Assembly: GCA_035944135.1 (NCBI GenBank)
Contig: DASZBM010000010.1
Location: 496,001 to 560,000 of the forward strand
Direction: 5' to 3'
Origin: Acidobacteriaceae bacterium
Lineage (GTDB): Bacteria; Acidobacteriota; Terriglobia; Terriglobales; Acidobacteriaceae
Length of the DNA stretch: 64,000 nucleotides
Shown here: in pieces, positions 50,863-59,466 of the stretch
Layout of the letters: each line of letters begins with the position of its first letter
How positions within the stretch are numbered: the stretch's first letter is position 1
Translations under genes and position numbers: made by a program
The notes under the pieces: generated by a model
What the model was told of the DNA's origin: nothing
Seen by the model: the letters and a program-made list of their open reading frames with translations, nothing else
Database searches by the model: none

Positions 50863-51984
50863 TTACTTCGAAGTTGTGGTTGGCGCCTCGTCGACCCAGT
50901 ATTCCGTCCGGGCGTCGAGCCGGAGGTTTGGGCGATTGTTGAGCTGGACTGTGAGGGCGTGCAGGCCGGGGTGCGGCGATTCAGGATGGAAGGTGAGGAC
51001 GTAGCGGTTGGGGACGTCGTTCGAGATAGTGAAGAGATCGCGACGGAGGGATTTGGGGTCTTTGAAGCTGAAGTACTCGCCGCCGCTGAGGCGCGCGCAG
51101 GTTTCGGGCACATTGGTGCGAAGGCTGTTGCGGGTGGCTATCTCGACCATGCGAGCGAGGCGCAGTGGGGGAAGCAGCATGGCGAGGCAGTCAAAGTCCT
51201 GCTGTGCCCTGCTGTCAGTGGTGTGCGGCGGGGCATTAGGATCGCGGCTGAAGCAGCCGTGCGCGGGTCCGGGTTCGTTGGGGCGGTTGAACTTGTGGGC
51301 TTCGTCTTTGATTTCGGTCTTGGTGCTATGGAAGCCGAGTGCGTAGATGGATGTGTTGGTGTCGCTGAGCTCGTGGAGAGCTTCGGTTAGGTCGATATGG
51401 CTGCCCTGGTCAAGGGTTTCGCTGAGGAGGAGGATGGCGCGGCGGTACTGCGGCGGCTGCTTGCGGAGGAGGTTCGTGGCGAAGGACATGGCGTCGAGGA
51501 TCGAGGCGCCGTTGTCGCCGGATTCGATGCGGTTGAGCTCGGTGATGATTTTGGAGAGGTCGGAGGTGAAGCCGTAGAGGAGCTCGGGTTCGCTGTCGAA
51601 GTCGACGATGGCGACGTGGTGGGGGACGTTGCCGACGATTGCATCGAGGAGTGGGCCGAGGTCGCAGTACTCGGGGAGATGGCTGATGCCGTCGCCGCCA
51701 ACCTCGACGACGACTACGAGAGCGATGGGCTGCGAGTCGGTGTCGGGTTCGAGCTGAAGTTTTTGCGGGACGCCGTCGTCTTTGACGGTGAAGTCGTCGG
51801 CCTTGAGGGTGAAGACGAGCTGGCCGGATTTGGTTTTGACGAGCGCGGGAACGATGACGAGAGAGGAGCGGACGCTGATGGTAGCGCTTGGGGTGGTGTC
51901 GGCAGGAGTCTGAACGGGCGCGGCCGACTGGGCGAGGAGCGGCGGGGTCATCAACAGAGCGAGATTGGCGAGGGGCCGCAGCAT
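50863..51984 (-). CDS. VWFA-related acidobacterial domain protein (third paralogue)
   Basis: A 373-residue secreted protein starting MLRPLANLALLMTPPLLAQS (signal peptide to about residue 20). The TIGR03436-type lead-in VPALVKTKSGQLVFTLKADD and the VWFA core IALVVVVEVGGDGISHLPEY, HVAIVDFDSEPELLYGF and LLLSETLDQGSHIDLTEALH are present; the MIDAS motif is replaced by VEVGGDG. The C-terminal LTFHPESPHPGLHALTVQL is the usual ending. It is 52 bases upstream of the DUF302 gene and 40 kb from the other two VWFA genes, with no receptor next to it. Confidence 0.85.
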   Translation of the reverse strand: MLRPLANLALLMTPPLLAQSAAPVQTPADTTPSATISVRSSLVIVPALVKTKSGQLVFTLKADDFTVKDDGVPQKLQLEPDTDSQPIALVVVVEVGGDGISHLPEYCDLGPLLDAIVGNVPHHVAIVDFDSEPELLYGFTSDLSKIITELNRIESGDNGASILDAMSFATNLLRKQPPQYRRAILLLSETLDQGSHIDLTEALHELSDTNTSIYALGFHSTKTEIKDEAHKFNRPNEPGPAHGCFSRDPNAPPHTTDSRAQQDFDCLAMLLPPLRLARMVEIATRNSLRTNVPETCARLSGGEYFSFKDPKSLRRDLFTISNDVPNRYVLTFHPESPHPGLHALTVQLNNRPNLRLDARTEYWVDEAPTTTSK

Positions 51985-52041
51985 GAGCTTCAGTGTATCG
52001 AGACGTGACGGGAGCAGGTTTGGTCGCGAGAGAATAGAGGG

Positions 52042-52422
52042 ATGGACGGAGTTCGTCTGGATAAGTGGTTGTGGGCGGCGCGGTTTTTCAAGACGCGGGC
52101 GCTGGCGGCTCGCGCGTGCGAATTGGGGCGCGTGATGAGCAATGGCCAGCCGGTGAAGCCGGCGCAGATGATTCATGTGGGGAATCATCTGTCTGTGACG
52201 ACGGAGGGCGGGCAGTTCCAAGTGGAGGTGCTTGGGCTGAGCGAGACGCGTGGGCCCGCGGCGGTGGCGCAGGCGCTCTATCGGGAGTCTGAGGAGAGCA
52301 AGCAGGCGCGGTCGAAGGCGGCGGAGGAGCGCAAGGCGATGGCTGCGTGGGAGCGGCTGCCTGACAGCCGGCCGGACAAGCGAGACCGCAGGACACTGTC
52401 ACGTTTGCGTGGCCGATATTAG
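52042..52422 (+). CDS. S4-domain RNA-binding protein (Hsp15-like)
   Basis: A 126-residue protein. The S4 fold fills residues 3-65: VRLDKWLWAARFFKTRALAA, CELGRVMSNGQPVKPAQMIH and VGNHLSVTTEGGQFQVEVLG. Hsp15 (HslR) binds free 50S subunits carrying a nascent chain after heat shock; this protein has the same size and a basic C-terminal tail (DKRDRRTLSRLRGRY). GAGGG directly before the ATG may be a short ribosome-binding site. Divergent from the VWFA gene at 51984. Confidence 0.88.
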   Translation: MDGVRLDKWLWAARFFKTRALAARACELGRVMSNGQPVKPAQMIHVGNHLSVTTEGGQFQVEVLGLSETRGPAAVAQALYRESEESKQARSKAAEERKAMAAWERLPDSRPDKRDRRTLSRLRGRY

Positions 52423-52519
52423 CAACGGTGTGGAGCGTTTCGGCGTCTGAACGCGCTACGATAAATTGTTTGCGCCAAACGGGGCCAGGAGACACGCCAT
52501 CAATACGCTTCCTCGCACA

Positions 52520-53554
52520 ATGAAAGCTCTTGTAAAACCCACTGCCGCTCCGGGCATGGAGATGCGCGAGGTTCCGGTTCCGGCGATCGGGCCGACGGAT
52601 GTGCTGATTGCAGTGGACACAGCGTCCGTTTGCGGCACGGATTTGCATATCTACCACTGGGATGAGTGGGCACAGAACCGCATCAAGCCTCCGTACACGC
52701 CGGGGCATGAATTTTGCGGGACGATTGCGGCGGTTGGTGAGCTGGTACAGGGGCTTGCGGTAGGTGATTTTGTTTCGGCGGAAATGCACATCGCTTGCGG
52801 ACACTGCCTGCAGTGCCGCACCGGACAGGCGCATGTCTGCCAGTTCGTGAAAATCCTCGGCGTGGATGGCGATGGTGCGTTCGCGGATTATGTGCGAATT
52901 CCTGCGGGGAATGTTTGGAGGCTGTCGCCCGAGATTCCGCGCGAGTTCGGCTCGCTGTTTGATCCGTTTGGGAATGCCGTGCACACGGCGCTCTCAGGCC
53001 CGATTGCAGCGCAGACGGTTGCCGTGACCGGGTGCGGACCTATCGGGTTGTTCTCGATCGCGATTGCGAAGGCATGCGGCGCGTCGCGCGTGTTCGCGAT
53101 TGAGCCGAATGCGAATCGTCGAGAGCTGGCGCGGCGCATGGGAGCGGATGTGCTGCTGGATCCTTCGCAGGAGGATGTTGACGCCATGGTGAAGGCCGCG
53201 ACGGATGGAAACGGCGTGGATGTGCTGTTGGAGATGTCAGGGCATCCGGCGGCGATTCGTCAGGGATTCGGCCTGCTGCGCAATGGCGGACGAGCTTCGC
53301 TGCTGGGACTGCCGTCGAGTCCGTTTGAGCTGGACATTGCGAACGCGATTATTTTCAAAGGCGCGACTGTGCATGGGATCAACGGGCGCAAGATGTATGA
53401 GACGTGGTTCCAGGCTGAAGCCTTGATGAAAGATCCGAGGATGGATCTGAGCCCAGTGATTACGCATCGGCTGCCGCTGGGGAAGTTTGATGAGGCGATG
53501 AAACTGCTGGAATCGGGCGAGGCAAGTAAGATTTTGCTGACTGTTCGAGAGTGA
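52520..53554 (+). CDS. tdh: L-threonine 3-dehydrogenase
   Basis: A 344-residue zinc-dependent dehydrogenase that oxidises L-threonine to 2-amino-3-ketobutyrate. Catalytic zinc ligands Cys38, His63 and Glu64 (CGTDLH, PGHEFCG) and structural zinc Cys93, Cys96, Cys99 and Cys107 (ACGHCLQCRTGQAHVC) are intact; the NAD loop is GCGPIGLFSIA near 175. MKALVKPT is the usual Tdh start; the AGGAG lies about 28 bases upstream, which is odd. Product is cleaved by Kbl (54754-55992), but an oppositely oriented lipoprotein gene separates the two. Confidence 0.93.
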   Translation: MKALVKPTAAPGMEMREVPVPAIGPTDVLIAVDTASVCGTDLHIYHWDEWAQNRIKPPYTPGHEFCGTIAAVGELVQGLAVGDFVSAEMHIACGHCLQCRTGQAHVCQFVKILGVDGDGAFADYVRIPAGNVWRLSPEIPREFGSLFDPFGNAVHTALSGPIAAQTVAVTGCGPIGLFSIAIAKACGASRVFAIEPNANRRELARRMGADVLLDPSQEDVDAMVKAATDGNGVDVLLEMSGHPAAIRQGFGLLRNGGRASLLGLPSSPFELDIANAIIFKGATVHGINGRKMYETWFQAEALMKDPRMDLSPVITHRLPLGKFDEAMKLLESGEASKILLTVRE

Positions 53555-53598
53555 GTCCTCCGACTGCGATCGGAATCCACAAGCGATTAAAAAGCTAA

Positions 53599-53621
53599 AG
53601 GGCCTGCGCCAGGCAGGCCCT
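53599..53621 (-). terminator. Terminator of the lipoprotein gene
   Basis: On the minus strand AGGGCCTGC pairs with GCAGGCCCT (nine pairs, five-base loop), followed by TTTAGCTTTTT. It ends the lipoprotein transcript and lies just past the tdh stop. Confidence 0.75.
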
Positions 53622-53641
53622 CGCGTGAAACTTTCCAACGC

Positions 53642-54592
53642 TCAGGGATTTTGTAAGACGAGCTGATCGGCCAACCGGAAATGCACGATGCTTTCGGCAG
53701 GGATCACGATGTCGCGATTGCCGGTCGTGCCGGCGAGGAGGGTGCCGGCCCCAGCGCCTGAAGCTCCGCCGATGGCCAGGCCCGCACCGCCGGATGCGAT
53801 GCCGCCGATGAGCATGCCAGCTCCCGCTAACCCGCCAATGAAGCCGGCTGTCCGCTTGCCTTTGCCCTTTTTCGCGCGAACGGTGTCGTGGGTGTCGATA
53901 CCGTATTCATAGCCGTTGAGCGTCATAGAGACGAGGCGCAACTCGAGGACGGAGGCTCCTTTGAAGTGACCACGGCGATGCGCTTCGTCGATTCGTCCAC
54001 GAACAGGAGTTCCTCGGGGGATGAGGACTGTCCCCTCGCGCATAACAGGTTCGACGATCTCACCGCTGAAATGCTCGCCGGCGACAGCGTGCTTGACGTC
54101 GATGCGTTCGTTGACGCGAACTGCGAGCTCGGTGCCTGCCGGAACAGTGAGGTTATAAACGGGAGCGGTGCCAGGCTGCGCAGGGGCGCCGTTCGGCGGC
54201 GGAGCTACGCCATTTGCCGGCGGAGCCACACCCGGCTCGGGCTGCGGCGCGTTCGGACCGTATGCGTTCTGATAGGGCGCGGATGCTCCAGGCGCAGCGC
54301 CGAGCGGCATGACTACCGGAGATGTCGCGTGGGGCTTCGGTCCGGGAGGCGGCGACGTAACGGTGGTTGACACTTGCTCGGGCTGACCCGCAGCGGGTGG
54401 CGGCTGCACGGTCGTCGTTACCGTATTTCCGTTGTTGTCGACGTACTGCACCTGCTGAGGGGTCTGGGTAGCAGCGGCCTGGGCCTTGGCCTGATCGACC
54501 GCTTTTTGCTGATCGGTTTTGCAGCCGGCAGTAAAAACGAGTGCAGCGCATAAAGCGGCCGCGGAAAGTTGAGACCGGAATCTTTTGTTCAT
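53642..54592 (-). CDS. Predicted lipoprotein of unknown function
   Basis: A 316-residue protein starting MNKRFRSQLS with AAGGAG about nine bases before the ATG at 54592. The lipobox FTAGC places the lipid-attached cysteine at residue 24. A long linker rich in Pro, Gln, Ala and Asn (about 45-165) precedes a compact domain with TELAVRVNERIDVKHAVAGE and IPRGTPVRGRIDEAHRRGH, and the end is rich in Gly and Ala (GGLAGAGMLIGGIASGGAGL), possibly membrane-inserting. The beta domain is similar to those in acidobacterial exported proteins. It lies opposite to tdh and kbl. Confidence 0.82.
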   Translation of the reverse strand: MNKRFRSQLSAAALCAALVFTAGCKTDQQKAVDQAKAQAAATQTPQQVQYVDNNGNTVTTTVQPPPAAGQPEQVSTTVTSPPPGPKPHATSPVVMPLGAAPGASAPYQNAYGPNAPQPEPGVAPPANGVAPPPNGAPAQPGTAPVYNLTVPAGTELAVRVNERIDVKHAVAGEHFSGEIVEPVMREGTVLIPRGTPVRGRIDEAHRRGHFKGASVLELRLVSMTLNGYEYGIDTHDTVRAKKGKGKRTAGFIGGLAGAGMLIGGIASGGAGLAIGGASGAGAGTLLAGTTGNRDIVIPAESIVHFRLADQLVLQNP

Positions 54593-54753
54593 CGATGTTT
54601 CTCCTTTCGAACATCGCCAGGCGAGAGTGCAACGGCATTGATGGTGCAGCCGACGAACGTGTGAAAAAGTTATAGACTTCGTCAAAGTTGTGATGCGTGT
54701 CAGACGCAGCTACGCTGCCTTGGTGAGCAGAGAGGGTTTAGCATCAAGGAGTT

Positions 54754-55992
54754 ATGGCTACTCTTTCTTCGACCGCTGAATCGACGCACGCGAAGCGCCC
54801 GCAGCTCGCACATCTGACTGCTCAACTGGATGCGCTGCGTGCGCAGGGCACTTATTTCCGACTGCGAGTGCTCGATGACCAGCAGGCTGCGGTGTGTCAC
54901 TACGATGGGCGCGAGGTGATTAATCTGGCCTCGAATAACTACCTGGGGCTTTGTAATGATGCGCGACTGCGTGAGGCGGCAATCGCGGCGACGAAAAAGT
55001 ATGGAGTGGGCTCGGGCGCGGTGCGCACGATCGCCGGCACCATGAAGATCCACATGGAGTTGGAGGAGAAGATCGCGGCCTTCAAAGGCGTGGAGGCGTG
55101 CGTTGTCTTTCAGTCCGGCTTTACGGCGAACGCGGGCACTGTGTCGTCTATTCTCGGCAAAGAGGATTTCATCCTCTCGGATGAGCTGAACCACGCGAGC
55201 ATCATTGATGGTGCGCGGTTGTCCCGAGCGAAGATCAAGGTCTTCCGCCACAAGGACGTTGCGCATTGCGAGGAGTTGCTGAAGGAAGTGGCAAGCGAGC
55301 CGGGGCGCAAGCTGGTGATTACAGACGGCGTGTTCTCGATGGATGGGGACATTGGGCCAGTTGCAGCGTTGTGCGATCTCTGCGATAAGTACGGCGCGAT
55401 CATGATGGTGGATGATGCGCATGCTTCGGGCGTGCTGGGCAGAAATGGGCGTGGGAGTGTAGATCATTTTCACTGCACGCAACGGGTGGATGTGCAGGTG
55501 GGGACGCTGTCGAAGGCGATCGGTGCGCTGGGTGGATATGTGTGCGGATCGCGCGACCTGATTGATTATCTGTATCATCGCGCGCGGCCGTTTCTGTTTT
55601 CGACATCACATCCGCCGGCGGTTGCGGCAGCGTGCATTGCGGCCTTCGACATTCTTGAGCAGGAGCCGGAGCGCATCGAGCGGCTGTGGACGAATACGAA
55701 GTATTTCCAGGAGCAACTGCGCGCGGGGGGATTCGATATTGGAGGCAAGTCGACCCCGGCGAGCGAGACGCCGATTACGCCGATTATCATCGGTGACGGA
55801 CGCAAGACGATGCAATTCAGCCGCGCTCTGTTTGAAGCCGGCGTGATGGCGACGGGTATCGCGTTCCCGACGGTACCCGAGGGTAAGGCTCGTGTTCGCT
55901 GTATTATGACGAGCGAGCATACCCGCGGGCAGATCGACCGCGCGCTCGAGACGATGACGGCTGTGGCGAAGAAGGCGGGCGTGCTTCGCTAA
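54754..55992 (+). CDS. kbl: Glycine C-acetyltransferase (2-amino-3-ketobutyrate CoA ligase)
   Basis: A 412-residue PLP enzyme of the alpha-oxoamine synthase family. LASNNYLGLCNDARLREAAI, FQSGFTANAGTVSSILGKED, NHASIIDGARLSR, VDDAHASGVLGRNGRGSVDH and the PLP-lysine motif VGTLSKAIGALGGYVCGSRD (Lys near 250) are all typical of Kbl. It cleaves 2-amino-3-ketobutyrate with CoA to glycine and acetyl-CoA. A bidirectional terminator follows after 60 bases. Confidence 0.92.
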   Translation: MATLSSTAESTHAKRPQLAHLTAQLDALRAQGTYFRLRVLDDQQAAVCHYDGREVINLASNNYLGLCNDARLREAAIAATKKYGVGSGAVRTIAGTMKIHMELEEKIAAFKGVEACVVFQSGFTANAGTVSSILGKEDFILSDELNHASIIDGARLSRAKIKVFRHKDVAHCEELLKEVASEPGRKLVITDGVFSMDGDIGPVAALCDLCDKYGAIMMVDDAHASGVLGRNGRGSVDHFHCTQRVDVQVGTLSKAIGALGGYVCGSRDLIDYLYHRARPFLFSTSHPPAVAAACIAAFDILEQEPERIERLWTNTKYFQEQLRAGGFDIGGKSTPASETPITPIIIGDGRKTMQFSRALFEAGVMATGIAFPTVPEGKARVRCIMTSEHTRGQIDRALETMTAVAKKAGVLR

Positions 55993-56052
55993 TTTGCAGA
56001 AAACCTATTAGGAACAATGTTCCGCCGATCGGAAAGGCACGGTTAAGGCGAT

Positions 56053-56080
56053 AAAAAGGACCGCAGATGCGGTCCTTTTT
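56053..56080. terminator. Bidirectional terminator between kbl and the alpha-mannosidase gene
   Basis: AAAAAGGACCGCA and TGCGGTCCTTTTT are perfect complements around a two-base centre (an effective four-base loop). A T-run occurs on both strands, serving the convergent kbl and mannosidase genes. Confidence 0.9.
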
Positions 56081-56100
56081 ATTCTGTTGATGTTGAAGGG

Positions 56101-59100
56101 TCAGTAGTCGATGCGTACTGTTTGGATCTGGTAGGGGCTGATGGGGACCGTGACTTTGTCGTTGGTCACGGTGAGGGGAGAGCCCTCGGGCGTCTCCATG
56201 AGATTGACGAGAATGGCTGATCTCGCCCCCGGTGGTACGGCTAGGGTGACGTTATCAGACTCGCCGCCCCACTCGAAGAAGCGAGCGATGAGAGCGTCGG
56301 AATCCTCGGCTTTTTTGAGCGCGGTCAGAAGGACGTGAGTGCCGTCGATGCCGAAGAACGAGTGGGTTGGTGGCAGTGTGCCATCGTGATCCGGAACCTG
56401 CATCGCATGAAGCTTGTAGTTGAACTCCCAGCCGCGAGCCATGGTGTTTGCAGTTTGCCAAGTGCCCATGTGCGGGTAGATGGCGTAGTCGAAGATCTGC
56501 GTGCCCTGGTCGGCGACGGGATCGGGCCAGGTCGGAGCGCGAAGCAGTGACAGGCGCAGTTCATTGCCAACCGCGTCGTAGCCGTACTTGGAGTTATTGA
56601 GAAGGCTCAGGCCGTGGGCGCTGTCGCCCTCGTCGGCCCAACGGAGCGCGGGGACCTCGAAGCGTGCCTTTTCGAAGCTGTTATTGCGAGTGGTGGGGCG
56701 CTGGATGGATCCGTAAGGGATTTCGTAGGTAGCGGATTTGTTCGTGGCGGCAAGCGGGAATGCGGCCTTCAGGAGGATATGCTGCTCATGCCAATCGAAG
56801 TTATTGTGGACGATGAGTTCGTCGGAACCAGCGTACAGAATGAGGTCCTGAACGAATTTTGACTTGTTCCAGGTGCGCGTGACACGAAGAACAGACCGGA
56901 GCGGGCTGGTCTCAATCATCTTTACTTCGTCGGCTTCGTGCAGCAGGGTAGGAGCGGCGTCCAGCGTGCCCGGGTCAATGTTCCAGGCGTCGTAGCTCTT
57001 TGGCTTATCGACGAAGGCCTGGAGCTCGTTGCCGCAGGAGTTAGGTGCGAGGGCTTCGAAGTTGCCCCGCTTGTCAAAGAGCGACGTGATGCAGCCTGTC
57101 TTTGGATCGACCTTGATGCGGAGTGCGGAGTTCTCCAGGATGTAGCCTGCGCTGGTGAGATCGCTGCGGAACTCGTGCTGGCCTTCGACGGCGCGAATGA
57201 CGGTGTAGCCGATCGAGGGAACGCTGTCGAGCTTGAACAACAGATGGAAGGTGTGCGTGGGGAGATCGCTCGAAAGGACCTGCGACGGGATAACGTTGCC
57301 GCGCTCATCCTCGAGCGAGATCGTGTCGATGCCGTGGGGCATTTGTACGGTGACCTCGGCTACGCCGCCGCGCTCGAGTGCGAGCGGGTTGAAGACGAGA
57401 ATGGGCTCGCCTTTGCCGTCGGTGTTGATGCGTGATGCAAGTGTCTTGATGGAGTTCGCGGAGATCTCGTTCGTGGCCCAGCGGACCTGGTCGTAGTCCT
57501 TCTGGGCTTCCTTGTAGATGATGCCGATGCCGGAGCCGGCGGCGAGGTCATGGAACTGGTTGAAGAGGACGTGTTTCCAGGCGTCGTTGAGTTCGTTGGC
57601 GGGGTAGTGGTGCCCGTCGAGCCAAGCGAGCGAAGCTAGCTTCTCGGCGTTCAGCATCTCCTCTTCGGCATCACGCATGTTGCGCTTGTGCGCGGTCTGC
57701 GTGGTAAAGACGCCGCGGTGGTACTCGAGGTAGAGCTCGTCGTTCCAGGTGGGAACGGAGATCTGACCGGCCCCAGGTGTTGGCAGTGTGGCGTTGCCGG
57801 TGGCGAGGGTGCCGTAGTTCCAAGTTGGCGAGTTGGGCGCGAGCTCTTTTTCGACATGCTGGAAATAGGGAAGTGCTGTGCCGAACTCTTCCTTGGCGCC
57901 GACTTTGTCGGGTTGCATCCAGTGGAGACCCTGGTCGAGCATGGTTCGCGTCGGGCCGCCGCCGTGATCCCCGACGCCGAAGAGGTCCATGAGGTCGTGC
58001 AGGCCGGGCGCGCGTTCCGCTGCTATGGCGAGGTCCTTGGAGAGCCGGACGGGGTCGACGTTCTGGTTGGCGTAGTCGTGGGGGAAGTAGGCCAGGACCT
58101 TGCTGCCGTCAGGAGATTCCCACCAGAAGAGTTTTAGCGGAAGCTGATTGGTGTCGTTCCACGTCATCTTCTGGGTAACGAAGAAGTCGATCCCGGAGCG
58201 CTTGTAAATCTGCGGAAGCTGCCAGCTGTAGCCAAAGGAATCGGGGTTCCAGCCGATTTTTGCGGTGTGCCCGTAGATCTTCTGGAAGGCTGCCTGGCCG
58301 ACGAGAAGCTGGCGAACCAGAGATTCACCGTCCGGCATGTTCAGGTCGGGCTCGACCCACATGCCGCCTACGAGTTCCCAGCGACCTTCGTTGACGCGCT
58401 TCGCAATCTCGGCATTGAGGGCGGGGTATTTATCGGCGATCCACTGGCTATACGCAGAGGCTGACTGCGTGTAGGTGTAGGTGGGGTACTCATTCATGAG
58501 CTGCACGGCGCTGGAGAACGTGCGCTTCGCAGTGTCCACCGTCTCGGTCCAGGGCCAGAGCCATGCGGCATCGATGTGCGAGTTGCCGGTGAGGTGAAAG
58601 TTCGCCTGTTTGAGGACGGGGTTCAGCGTGAGGAGGGTCGACTGCGCTGCGCGGAGGGAGGCATCAAAGGGTGCCTGCTGAGCCGCTGCTAACGCGTGGA
58701 TATCGACTTGGGCGATGACCTTGCTTAGAGTCGCCTTGTCTGCTGCCGTATTCGGGGCCAAGACGGGAAGCAGATTCGCTGCGGAGACGATTTCGGTTGC
58801 GAGGTCCTGTGGATCAGGGCGGTTCGAAGCGAACGAAATGCGCATCTGCGCGCCGCGGAATGTTTTGTCGTCGACGGTGGGCAGCAGTTTTACGGCGACG
58901 AGAATCGATTGCCCCGGCTTGGCGTGATCGAAGAGGGGAATCTGTTCAAGGTCTTCGCCGAGGGCGACTCGGCGGCCGTCGAAGTAGATGATTTCGGGCA
59001 CGGGGCCGTTGGCGGTGGCGACAAACTCGAAGCTGATGTCAGTACCGGTGAGGTCGTAGCCGTTAAGGGTTTTGGGAATGGTGATGCGCTGGCGGTACCA

Positions 59101-59379
59101 GACGGCCTCCTTTCCGGAGTTCGAACCAACTTTGGCAGTAGGCCAGGAGCTGTCCGCGACTGTGGGCGATTCGCCGTGAGGGAGATCACCTTCGTGAATG
59201 CGCCAACCGGCATCAGGCAACGTGTTGAACTGCACGAGGCAGTTCACGGTGTTTTGCTGTTTTGCGTCGAGAAGAGGTGCGATCCAGTAATGATTGGTTG
59301 GCACCTTGCACTGGGCGAAGAGAGTTGACGCCGTAACTGCGAGTGCAGTCAGACAGAGGACACGACGGATTCGACGCAT
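56101..59379 (-). CDS. Exported GH38 alpha-mannosidase
   Basis: A 1092-residue protein with a signal peptide (MRRIRRVLCLTALAVTASTL, cleavage near residue 22). An N-terminal jelly-roll-like beta domain (about 40-190) comes before the GH38 catalytic domain: GNSHIDAAWLWPWTETV (zinc His and Asp near 265), WVEPDLNMPDGESL, GWNPDSFGYSWQLPQI and FGVGDHGGGPTRTMLDQG. The rest is the beta-sandwich C-terminus of the family. It would trim alpha-mannosides in the periplasm or outside. No other carbohydrate gene is adjacent. ATG 59379 is preceded by an in-frame TTG at 59382. Confidence 0.9.
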   Translation of the reverse strand: MRRIRRVLCLTALAVTASTLFAQCKVPTNHYWIAPLLDAKQQNTVNCLVQFNTLPDAGWRIHEGDLPHGESPTVADSSWPTAKVGSNSGKEAVWYRQRITIPKTLNGYDLTGTDISFEFVATANGPVPEIIYFDGRRVALGEDLEQIPLFDHAKPGQSILVAVKLLPTVDDKTFRGAQMRISFASNRPDPQDLATEIVSAANLLPVLAPNTAADKATLSKVIAQVDIHALAAAQQAPFDASLRAAQSTLLTLNPVLKQANFHLTGNSHIDAAWLWPWTETVDTAKRTFSSAVQLMNEYPTYTYTQSASAYSQWIADKYPALNAEIAKRVNEGRWELVGGMWVEPDLNMPDGESLVRQLLVGQAAFQKIYGHTAKIGWNPDSFGYSWQLPQIYKRSGIDFFVTQKMTWNDTNQLPLKLFWWESPDGSKVLAYFPHDYANQNVDPVRLSKDLAIAAERAPGLHDLMDLFGVGDHGGGPTRTMLDQGLHWMQPDKVGAKEEFGTALPYFQHVEKELAPNSPTWNYGTLATGNATLPTPGAGQISVPTWNDELYLEYHRGVFTTQTAHKRNMRDAEEEMLNAEKLASLAWLDGHHYPANELNDAWKHVLFNQFHDLAAGSGIGIIYKEAQKDYDQVRWATNEISANSIKTLASRINTDGKGEPILVFNPLALERGGVAEVTVQMPHGIDTISLEDERGNVIPSQVLSSDLPTHTFHLLFKLDSVPSIGYTVIRAVEGQHEFRSDLTSAGYILENSALRIKVDPKTGCITSLFDKRGNFEALAPNSCGNELQAFVDKPKSYDAWNIDPGTLDAAPTLLHEADEVKMIETSPLRSVLRVTRTWNKSKFVQDLILYAGSDELIVHNNFDWHEQHILLKAAFPLAATNKSATYEIPYGSIQRPTTRNNSFEKARFEVPALRWADEGDSAHGLSLLNNSKYGYDAVGNELRLSLLRAPTWPDPVADQGTQIFDYAIYPHMGTWQTANTMARGWEFNYKLHAMQVPDHDGTLPPTHSFFGIDGTHVLLTALKKAEDSDALIARFFEWGGESDNVTLAVPPGARSAILVNLMETPEGSPLTVTNDKVTVPISPYQIQTVRIDY

Positions 59380-59466
59380 CAAGGAAGTTTGCCTCGCTGA
59401 TAAGAGTGCCGTAGGGCGGCCACACCAGTATGCAATCTTCAGGCGCGAATGAGTAGCACTGACGTG

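Noticed and set aside
50811-51113. Upstream extension of the DUF302 frame
   Set aside because: The extension is antisense to the VWFA gene end and is Ser/Thr-rich; AGGAG before ATG 50810 marks the real start.
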